This document shows, piece after piece, positions 1 to 6,300 of a DNA stretch of 9,899 nucleotides. The stretch lies in NCBI GenBank assembly GCA_034409055.1, contig DAOUMU010000507.1:1-9899 (forward strand), read 5' to 3'. The notes beneath the pieces were generated by a model that saw only the letters and a list, made by a program, of their open reading frames with translations, did no database searches and had not been told where the DNA came from. Position numbers and translations under genes: made by a program. The stretch comes from DAOUMU01 sp034409055. Its GTDB lineage: Bacteria; Chloroflexota; Anaerolineae; 4572-78; J111. The first letter of the stretch is position 1. Each line of letters starts with the position of its first letter.

Positions 1-138
1 CCCTACGGTCGCCTGCGGTCGCCGTTCCTCATCCGCTTACCTGTTTGGTACACCCCCCAATGATTACATACGCCCGTCCCAAACCCGTAACGCTCCCTTT
101 TGCTGAGAGGCGGTTCAAGTAGATCAGTTGTTATATTT

Positions 139-279
139 GGGTGTGTTTCATTTACTTTAGAAATGCTCCCGCTGGACTTCCTTTGGTCGCAGTTCAGCGG
201 TTTATAGCGTGGACTGTCCCACAGGGAGGCTTCGCACTGGTCCACGCCGAGCGTGTCTTAAATTATTTGAAACACACCC
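139..279. mobile_element. MITE-like element, 141 bp, with 12-bp inverted ends
   Basis: GGGTGTGTTTCA at 139-150 is matched by its perfect reverse complement at 268-279. Similarity continues imperfectly for about nine more bases on each side (TA and TTTA blocks conserved). The sequences directly outside are GTTATATTT (130-138) and GTTATACTT (280-288), a 9-bp direct repeat with one mismatch, as a target-site duplication would look. The interior has no gene. It folds into two hairpins: 169-178 with 191-200 (10 bp, one G-T pair) and 207-214 with 240-247 (8 bp, perfect), the second enclosing a small TCCC/GGGA stem. Non-autonomous elements of this form are moved by transposases of a related insertion sequence. 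I cannot name the family. Duplications of 9 bp are made by IS4-type and several other families. Confidence 0.6.
169..247. repeat. Two adjacent stem-loops inside the MITE-like element
   Basis: Stem one pairs CCGCTGGACT (169-178) with AGTTCAGCGG (191-200) across a 12-nt loop that contains CCTTTGGTCGC, a near copy of the tandem word at 2-22. Stem two pairs GCGTGGAC (207-214) with GTCCACGC (240-247). Such internal folding is common in palindromic mobile repeats and could also act as a processing site if transcribed. No function is shown by the sequence. Confidence 0.5.
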
Positions 280-399
280 GTTATACTTAAGGGACGTTAT
301 TGCCGAAATATTTATTGTGTGTAAATTCACAAATTTCGACAAAAACCCAGGTAATTAAACCTTAAAATAATAAGATTTTCGTGGGAAAAATATATGAAA

Positions 400-467
400 A
401 AAGTTAGAAAAATAGGAAATAGGGAGTAGGCAGAATTTCCCCTACTCCTTACTCCTTACTCCCTATT
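400..467 (-). terminator. Putative terminator hairpin of the glycosyltransferase operon
   Basis: Read on the minus strand, AATAGGGAGTA (467-457) pairs perfectly with TACTCCCTATT (428-418), an 11-bp stem. It is followed by a T-rich run (TATTTCCTATTTTTC and further T tracts). An alternative inner stem pairs GGAGTAGG (423-430) with CCTACTCC (441-448). The stop codon of the preceding gene (458-456) lies inside the upstream arm, so the hairpin begins within the last codons. The stem is GC-poor for an intrinsic terminator, and one arm consists of heptamer repeats. It could therefore be a repeat by-product rather than a selected terminator. Confidence 0.4.
441..463. repeat. Heptamer array, word ACTCCTT (about 3 units)
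   Basis: CCTACTCCTT is followed by ACTCCTT and ACTCCC. The array supplies the last codons and the stop of the glycosyltransferase C-terminal frame and one arm of the downstream hairpin. Confidence 0.6.
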
Positions 468-2516
468 ACCCACCACAAATTCAGCCATCTCGGCGAAGTC
501 GCCTGCACCGACGACGGGTAACCGCTGGCCGGTGTCAAAATCGTAGAAGCCGGTGATGAGGCGATAGCTGCCGGGGGGTAGGCCACCCTCAGGCAAGGGC
601 AGCAAGAAGGTATCGGCGATGCGTTCACCGGGGGACCAGAGGTTGGTCGGGTAGAGGCCATTAAAAGGTTGGCTGTCCCAGCCGCTAATCACCTCGCCCT
701 GCTGGTTGAGGAGTTGCAGGAAAACGGTGTAGGGTTTAGTGGTGGGGTGGATAACCTTCCAGTGGAATACAATTTTAAGTTTTAAGTTTTGAGTTTTGAG
801 TTGGGCATTTTCAATTTCAGGCAGGGTGACGCCAATGAGCTTGATGGCATCGGCAAAATTGGCCGACAGGGGAACAGCCGGTTGCCGAGGATCCGTCCCA
901 TCAGGAGATACGTAAAAAAGACCAAGCTGAACCTGATCGACCGTATCTGCTTCATCTTCCACCGACCCATTCGCCATTCGCCATTCGCTCATTCGCCATT
1001 CGCCCATTCGTACCGGCAGCCGCTGGCCGGAAGAATCGTCAAAAAAGCCCATTCGCACCAGGTAGGGACCGGGCGGGGTGTCCGGGCCGAGCCAGAGGGT
1101 GTGCTGGGTGGGTAGAATACCCGCCGGTCGCCAGCGGTACATATCCTCGCGAAAAGCATCGCCCTCCCACTGCGTAACAGGATGGCCGGTCCGGTCGATG
1201 AGTTGAAGGAAAAGGCGATACTCAAAGGTCTGATCGGTTAAGCTGTGCCAGTAGAAGTTGAGGGTCACCGCCTGACCGGGCTGGGCCAGCTCGGGGGTGA
1301 CCTCATAGCCCTCCAGCCGGGCCAAATTGGCCCAATTGAGGTTGATGGTGCGCAGCGGGATAAAATCAAACAAATTGTGAATTGGTTGGCTGTTTTGATC
1401 GGCCAAGGTGACAAATTGGGCTACGGTGCGGTCTAATCGGTCTCGAAATGGCCGGGGTTGAGTGGGCAGGGAGGCCAATAGCTGATTGATGGCCACCTGC
1501 TCGGCGGCGCGCGGGAGACGGGAGACGTAGGTCGCGCCCTGGCCGGTGGTATCTCTGGTCAATAACACCAGGGCCGGCGATTCGGGGATATTGCCCACGT
1601 AAAGCAACTGGAAGGTACTGGGAATCAGTAACATCTCCACCGGGCGGCCGGTGACCGGCGGCGGACCTTCCCTTTCAGGCAAAGCAGACTGCAACAGGTA
1701 GCGGGTGGTCGGATGGACGTAAAGATGAAAAGGAATGATAACGTCGTGCGTTTGGGTCAGGTCGATTAAGTGCTGGCTCAAATCAACCAGGGGGCCGTTG
1801 TATTCCTGGTACATCTCCGGGTGGTTGGCCCAGCGTTGGAAATAATCGTAGGTGTTGATCAGGCCGTTGAGGGCGATGATGACGATGGGAATGAAGCGGG
1901 AAGCGTAGAGCAGGAAGCGTAGAGCGTAGAGCGTGGAGCGTGGAGCGTGGAGCGTGGAGCGTATCACTCTGCTACTTGCTACCCTGCTACCTGCCACCTT
2001 GCTACCTGCTACCCTGCTACTTGCTACCCTGCTACCTGCTACCCTGCTACCTGCTACCTTGCCACCTGCCACAACATCCAACCCCAGGGTGACAATCAGG
2101 TAATAGAACGGCAGCAAGCCGATGGGGCGCAGGGAATGGACGGGGGGGGAAGCCAGGAGGGCCGGTAACCACATTACGCCCAGGCCCAGCAGGATTAAGT
2201 GGCTTTCCGGGTGGCGCAACCGGCTGGGTCGTAGTAGCCAAATCAGACCCAGCCAGAAAAAGGGAATCTCCAGCCAGCCCAGCATGGCCCGGCCCGGCAG
2301 GTGATGGCGGTACAATTCATGGCCGGCCCCCAAAAAGAGGCTGATCGCCTGGAACAGGTGGCCGGCTACTTTAACCGGGCTATCGGCGGAAAAGGCCACA
2401 TCCCCCGTGCGAGAAAAGAAGGTCCCGGGATTGTAAACAAAAAAGAGACCCAGCGGCGCAAAGACCAGAACCGCCGTGCAGGCAGTGACCAACAACCCCA
2501 GCCAGAGTGACCGCAC
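456..2516 (-). CDS. C-terminal part of a split GT-C membrane glycosyltransferase
   Basis: This frame supplies the second half of the glycosyltransferase begun at 3327. It is open upstream to 2810, past the nominal GTG start at 2516, which has no ribosome-binding site, so independent translation is unlikely. Before the GTG the frame reads NFALAGLFLGLSQYTYLSAR and a further membrane span, which joins naturally to the N-terminal half. Within the listed 686 residues, hydrophobic segments lie near 3-28, 78-95, 106-121, 130-147 and 200-220. A long extracytoplasmic part follows, with two beta-rich domains (about 385-505 and 555-680) of the LxLYW / YPTxxW / GxYxxxxGxYD type. Repeats interrupt it at about 149-183 (VAGSR pentapeptides), 186-208 (STLHAPR-like heptamers), 504-517 and 573-582. 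Its role would be transfer of a sugar from a polyprenyl-phosphate donor at the membrane. The substrate is unknown. Family placement is firm; activity in the present frame state is doubtful. Confidence 0.75.
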   Translation of the reverse strand: MRSLWLGLLVTACTAVLVFAPLGLFFVYNPGTFFSRTGDVAFSADSPVKVAGHLFQAISLFLGAGHELYRHHLPGRAMLGWLEIPFFWLGLIWLLRPSRLRHPESHLILLGLGVMWLPALLASPPVHSLRPIGLLPFYYLIVTLGLDVVAGGKVAGSRVAGSRVASSRVAGSKVAGSRVASSRVIRSTLHAPRSTLYALRFLLYASRFIPIVIIALNGLINTYDYFQRWANHPEMYQEYNGPLVDLSQHLIDLTQTHDVIIPFHLYVHPTTRYLLQSALPEREGPPPVTGRPVEMLLIPSTFQLLYVGNIPESPALVLLTRDTTGQGATYVSRLPRAAEQVAINQLLASLPTQPRPFRDRLDRTVAQFVTLADQNSQPIHNLFDFIPLRTINLNWANLARLEGYEVTPELAQPGQAVTLNFYWHSLTDQTFEYRLFLQLIDRTGHPVTQWEGDAFREDMYRWRPAGILPTQHTLWLGPDTPPGPYLVRMGFFDDSSGQRLPVRMGEWRMSEWRMANGSVEDEADTVDQVQLGLFYVSPDGTDPRQPAVPLSANFADAIKLIGVTLPEIENAQLKTQNLKLKIVFHWKVIHPTTKPYTVFLQLLNQQGEVISGWDSQPFNGLYPTNLWSPGERIADTFLLPLPEGGLPPGSYRLITGFYDFDTGQRLPVVGAGDFAEMAEFVVGNRE
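773..800. repeat. Heptamer array, words TTTTAAG and TTTTGAG (4 units)
   Basis: There are two TTTTAAG units followed by two TTTTGAG units. On the coding strand they read LKTQNLKLK and fall in a loop of the last beta-rich domain. A related array (3645-3679) lies in the equivalent position of the neighbouring glycosyltransferase. Confidence 0.8.
969..1010. repeat. Heptamer array, word ATTCGCC (6 units, two with one extra base)
   Basis: ATTCG recurs every 7 or 8 bp. On the coding strand it reads MGEWRMSEWRMANG, between the two beta-rich domains. The same word is found at 5210-5300 in the other glycosyltransferase gene. The two 8-bp units shift the frame inside the array, but the overall length keeps the gene open. 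Confidence 0.8.
1893..1962. repeat. Heptamer array, words GGAGCGT/AGAGCGT (10 units)
   Basis: Ten consecutive 7-bp units, the four at the upper end identical (GGAGCGT) and the rest diverging toward lower coordinates. The coding strand reads STLHAPRSTLYALR-like peptide just before a hydrophobic segment. The array abuts the 15-bp repeat block at 1970. Confidence 0.8.
1970..2072. repeat. 15-bp repeat block encoding VAGSR pentapeptides (about 7 units)
   Basis: The unit is CCTGCTACCTGCTAC with scattered changes. In the coding frame it reads R/K-V-A-G/S-S. Because 15 is a multiple of three it keeps the frame, and each of the other two coding-strand frames contains TAG. It is followed at once by heptamers, the same composite order as at 2693-2844. 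Confidence 0.8.
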
Positions 2517-2520
2517 TGTT

Positions 2521-2548
2521 GAAGGATGAAGGATGAAGGATGAAGGAT
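2521..2548. repeat. Heptamer array, word GAAGGAT (4 identical units)
   Basis: Four perfect copies lie between two predicted membrane segments of the split glycosyltransferase. The coding strand reads HPSSFILHPSS. The array ends next to the GTG at 2516. Confidence 0.85.
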
Positions 2549-2556
2549 GAATTTTT

Positions 2557-3327
2557 TTACGCGTTACGAGGATTTGGATCGTCCAGAAAATAACCAGGCC
2601 GCCAAAAATAAGCGGGATCAGGCGAGCGGATAAGTAAGTGTACTGGCTCAGGCCAAGGAAGAGGCCGGCCAGAGCAAAGTTTAGAGTGGGAACGTGTTGC
2701 GTGTTGCGTGTTGCGTGTTGCGTGTTGCGTGTTGCGTGTTGAGTGTTGCGTGTTGCGTGTTGCGTGTTGCGTGTTGCGTACCACTTTGCTATCTGATACT
2801 TTGCTACCTGCTACCCTGCTACCTGCTACCCTGCTACCTGCTACCCTGACCCCCTCCAACCAAAAATAGAGGCTGAGCATCAACAGAGGCGGTAACAGTA
2901 CCGGTCGAAAACCGGCCCGGCTGTTAAGCAGGTGCCACCAGGAAACGGCCAGCCAGCCGGTGGCGACCAAAGCCAGCCAGCGGCGATGGGCATGGCTCTG
3001 CGAGAAGGGACGGAGCAGGCTGAGGGCAAAACGGTAGATGATGGGCACGGTCAGCAGACCGGCCAGGGCCCCCACCCAGCGCACGGCAAAGGTGGTATTA
3101 CCCAGCAGCGAAGTGGAAAACAGTAAGAGATAATGCCACATCGGCTCGCGGCCGTTGTTACCCACAAAAAAAAGGGGGTAATGGCCGGTTTCGGCCATCC
3201 AGCGGGCATCCATGGCGTTGTAGGCTTCATCATACCACAGGCCGGGCGGAAGTTCAGGCAGATGCCACAGGCGCAGCCAGAAGGCAATCAAGATAAGGGC
3301 CAACAGAACGGCTCGATGACGGGTCAC
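2557..3327 (-). CDS. N-terminal part of a split GT-C membrane glycosyltransferase (PMT/ArnT-like)
   Basis: The frame starts with GTG at 3327, overlapping the stop of the preceding gene as GTGA, which indicates translational coupling. It has a membrane segment at about 7-21. The catalytic-type acidic motif WYDEAYN follows (D33, E34), in the first extracytoplasmic loop as in dolichyl-phosphate-mannose and ArnT-like GT-C enzymes. NNGREPMWHYLL (about 57-68) takes the place of the usual HPPLYYLL motif. Further spans lie near 82-103, 108-122 and 132-157, with RAGFRPVLLPP between them. Residues 161-175 are RVAGS pentapeptides and about 183-212 are QHATRNT heptamer peptide. Residues from about 213 to the stop are out of frame and meaningless. 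The true continuation (NFALAGLFLGL) sits one base out of register and runs on to 456. Family placement is firm. As annotated the product is truncated and unlikely to work. Confidence 0.75.
   Translation of the reverse strand: MTRHRAVLLALILIAFWLRLWHLPELPPGLWYDEAYNAMDARWMAETGHYPLFFVGNNGREPMWHYLLLFSTSLLGNTTFAVRWVGALAGLLTVPIIYRFALSLLRPFSQSHAHRRWLALVATGWLAVSWWHLLNSRAGFRPVLLPPLLMLSLYFWLEGVRVAGSRVAGSRVAGSKVSDSKVVRNTQHATRNTQHSTRNTQHATRNTQHATRSHSKLCSGRPLPWPEPVHLLIRSPDPAYFWRPGYFLDDPNPRNA
2693..2779. repeat. Heptamer array, word CGTGTTG (12 units), site of the frame break
   Basis: Eleven identical CGTGTTG units and one variant (AGTGTTG at 2742), plus a partial CGT. On the coding strand the word CAACACG reads QHATRNT over 21 nt and has no stop in any frame. 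Changing the unit number therefore only changes the register downstream. The two halves of the glycosyltransferase are offset by one base across this array. Confidence 0.9.
2785..2844. repeat. 15-bp repeat block encoding RVAGS pentapeptides (4 units)
   Basis: Units of CCTGCTACCTGCTAC, the two at the lower-coordinate end diverged, read RVAGSRVAGSRVAGSKVSDS in the N-terminal frame of the glycosyltransferase. The other two coding-strand frames contain TAG, which fixes the frame on this side of the break. Confidence 0.85.
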
Positions 3328-6300
3328 GGCAGAGTCACTCTTTCTAAATGGAGTTCATTGGCTTGCCCGGCGGGGTCAGGGGCTCCGACCGGGGGCAAGC
3401 GAGTGCCGGTGATTGGATCATACAGACCAACCACCGGGGTATACTGACCCGGCGGTACCTGGTCAAGGGGCAAGATAATTTCATCGACAACGATTTCACC
3501 CGCATCCCACAAGGTGGTGGGATAGCGCCCCTCAGCGGGTGGACGATCTCGCTGAGCCACGGTGGTGTTGGCCGCATCACGCAGATGGAAGAAGGTGGTG
3601 TAATCGGTTTCGAGCCGGCTTTCGGTCCGCCAGTACAGGGTTAATTTTAAGTTTTGAATTTTAAGTTTTGAATTTTGAATGGGTTGGTTATCCTGATCGG
3701 CTAGATCGTAGCCGAGGAGGGTCACCTGATTGCCGAAAGGTTGGTTGAGCGTAATTTGAGGAGCCGGGCTGGAGGTGGTGTCGTCTGGGGGGGGACCGCC
3801 TACCTTGATGGGACCAATGACGACACTGGTTTCGTCGATGGGTTGGCCAGCCTGGATCAAGGGCAAGGAGATCGGTGAACCGGTAGCCAGGGTGTACAGA
3901 CCAATCCGTACATGATAAACGCCGGGAGGGGCCTCGGGTGATACGGGCACGATAAAGCCATCTTCCACCACCTCGCCCTCAGCCCAGAGAATGGTGCTGT
4001 AATACTCGCGGGGGAGACGGTCGTAACCGCCATAAACTTGCTGATTTTCATCCAGCAGCACGTCAAACACCACGTAATCCCCCAGAACCGGGGCCAAACT
4101 CTGCCAGTAGAGGGTCAGTGGTAAGCCGGCACCTGGCTCCACGCGCCGGGTGGGTAAAATATAGCCCAGTAATTTAACTTGGGGCAGTCCTTGTGGGCCA
4201 GCAAAGCTGGCTTCAACCGGCGTCCAGCCCGCTTGACCGGTCAGGTCAGGGGGCAGGTCAAACCGGCGGAAATCGTTGGCCACGGTCAACACCGGCTCCG
4301 TTTGACCCCTGTCAAGGTCATTTTGAACCTGGAGACGATAATCACCGCTGGGCCAATCGGCCCCAACCATGAAGATGGCGGTTGCATCGCCGGTCGCCAC
4401 GGGCAGGCGAGGTGCCTGGTCCGGGCCAAGCAGAGTCCAGGTAAGATGTTGGCTCGATCCGGCCTCATTCGCTTCGTGGCCACGATAAGCCCAGGACAGA
4501 GCCAAAGTTTGACGATAGTGAGCCGGCGTGTTATCGCTCCAGAGACGGTAATCAACCATTTGGCCGGTGGGTTCTGCCAAGGTAGAGGTGTTGGCAATGG
4601 CTGGCTTGACCGGCAAGTCAAATTGAACAAGGGTCAAGGGTTCGCCAACCAGGGGGGTATCTTCGGCCTCGTGCAGCAGGTTAACTTGGATGGTGTAAAA
4701 ATTTGGCGACATAGCGGCCAGGGGTAAAGGTAACTCATCGCGGATCACGTCTCCTTTGTCCCAGGCGCGGGTGGGATAGCGCCCGTTCAAAGGATGGCTG
4801 AGCCAGGTGAAACGGGGCTGTCCGCTCGGGTCGATCAACTGGACCTGGATACGATAATTTTCTTGCACCGGCTTCATCGACCGCCAATAAAGGGTCAGCC
4901 TGGCCAGGGCTTGCTCCGGGTCGGGCGCGAAATCATAGCCCAGCAAATGAATGTCGTCGCCAAAATGATGCTCCAGGGCCTGGGGAATGGCAGCCGGGTC
5001 AAAGGTGCTGGTCTGCACGGGTAGGGGAGGGGGATAGGTGAGGGCCATATAGATGAGTTGGAAAAGAGACCAACAGAGAAGTAGTAGGGGGGGGAGGGAA
5101 AGGTGAAGCGTGTTGCGTGTTGCGTGCTGCGTGTTGCGTGCTGCGTGTTGCGTGTTGCGTGCGTATCCCTGACGGCGTGTCGCCTGCGTGTCCCTGGCGG
5201 CATGTCGCCATTCGTCGTTCGTCGTTCGTCGTTCGCCATTCGTCGTTCGTCGTTCGCCATTCGCCATTCGCCATTCGCCTATTCGCCTATTCGCCATTCG
5301 CTGCCAGCCCAGAACCAGCAACATCGGAATGGCCTGGGCGGCGGGGTAGAGAATGTGACGACCTTGACCGGTTTCGAAGACGTTGTGGGTCATAAAAAAA
5401 CGCAGGATGGGAAAGGGGAATAGTAAGGCGACAATCAAAACTAAGAGGGCCAAGGTCAGGCGAGTCTGGCCATCTGCTGTTGACCATAGTTGCCATAACC
5501 CCACCAGAGCCAGCAAGCAGAAAAGTAGCAAGAGCAAATAGGCCCAGGGGAAGAGAGGGTCGTACTCTAAAACAGGCACGCCCCAAAAGGTCTGAAACAG
5601 GTAGGTTAACCAATCCCAAAAGGTACCGGCTTCAATAGCGTCGGGGCGTTCCTGGCCGGTAAATTGGCCACCGGTAAAAAAAGAAAAAATGCGCCGCATA
5701 CTGACATCGGGACCGGAGGCCAATAGGGGTTTCAGCAAGCCAAAAAACAGCCCATCTTCTTTAACGGTGTTGAAATAATAGCCAATCCAGCCGAACCACC
5801 AACCGGCCCCGGCCAGGGTAGCCAGCCAGTTGACGGCTACCCGGCCCAACCATTGCAGCCAGGACCAGCCTACCTGACGGGCTCGCCACAGGACAACCGG
5901 AATGACGGCCAGCGGTAGAAGGCCCGTACTGTATTTGGTAGCAATGGAGAGGCCCACCAGCAAGCCAAGCACAGCGTAAACCGACCACCGGTCATCGCCC
6001 CGCAAAGCCCGCAGCAACAACCAGATAAATATGGCGGAGAGCAGAATAAACAGGCTGTCATCACTCAGCATAGCCGAGGTAAAAAGAAAGCGGGGGGTAA
6101 AAGCCAGCAGGGCAGTAACAGCCGTGGCTAACAAAGGCAGGGGAGCCAAAGCCATATCTCCGCTGTGCCTCTGCTCTCCTGCCCCCCGACCCAATTCGAG
6201 GACAGTCAGGTAGGTAAAAACCAGGGCCCCGGCTGAAAACAAGATGGAGATAAACCGGCCAATGTGCCAGGCCAGAATGCCATCCTGCCAGGGCCAGTTC

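Larger units (their letters stand above)
1..455. other. Non-coding, structured and AT-rich region downstream of the glycosyltransferase operon
   Basis: I see no convincing gene here. Positions 1-138 hold a 10-bp word in tandem (CCTACGGTCG then CCTGCGGTCG, 2-22) and otherwise nothing recognisable. Positions 139-279 form a MITE-like element, listed separately. Positions 280-417 are AT-rich. They contain an imperfect inverted repeat (CGAAAT at 304-309 with ATTTCG at 333-338, plus TTGTG at 315-319 with CACAA at 328-332). Positions 418-467 form the hairpin that closes the operon. An 80-codon open frame on the minus strand (245 to 3) crosses the MITE-like element and reads through its hairpins, so I do not call it a gene. 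Confidence 0.6.
456..3327 (-). other. Split locus: one GT-C glycosyltransferase gene interrupted by a heptamer-array frame shift
   Basis: The N-terminal frame (from 3327) is right through LYFWLEG near 2850 and through the 15-bp repeats, of whose three frames only one lacks stops. The continuation NFALAGLFLGL (from 2681) lies in the frame that reaches 456. The distance from 3327 to 2516 is 811 nt, which is 1 modulo 3. The register change is therefore confined to about 2780-2682, essentially the 12-unit CGTGTTG array. Eleven or fourteen units would give one uninterrupted protein of about 950 residues; twelve (as here) or thirteen do not. The locus may be a phase-variable gene in the OFF state, a young pseudogene, or an assembly error in a repeat. 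The sequence alone cannot separate these. Confidence 0.7.

Noticed and set aside
1..130. Remnant of a group II intron or reverse transcriptase end (ACTTGAACCGCC-like text on the minus strand)
   Set aside because: The likeness is limited to about a dozen bases. No domain V-type hairpin or protein remnant supports it.
3..245. 80-codon open frame on the minus strand in the non-coding end region
   Set aside because: It runs through the hairpins and one terminal repeat of the MITE-like element, resembles no family I recognise, and has no ribosome-binding site I can see.
1947..2168. Plus-strand frame giving repeated YPATC peptides across the 15-bp block
   Set aside because: It is the antisense reading of the VAGSR repeats inside a well-supported glycosyltransferase frame.
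2514..2516. Independent start of a separate 686-residue protein at this GTG
   Set aside because: The frame is open upstream to 2810 and encodes expected membrane segments there. No ribosome-binding site precedes the GTG, only GAAGGAT repeats.
2693..2844. CRISPR array
   Set aside because: The units are contiguous 7- or 15-bp repeats with no unique spacers and no cas genes nearby.
5103..5423. Plus-strand frames rich in cysteine (VACCVLRVACC-type)
   Set aside because: They are the antisense reading of heptamer repeats, which lack stops on both strands. They overlap a clear membrane protein gene.
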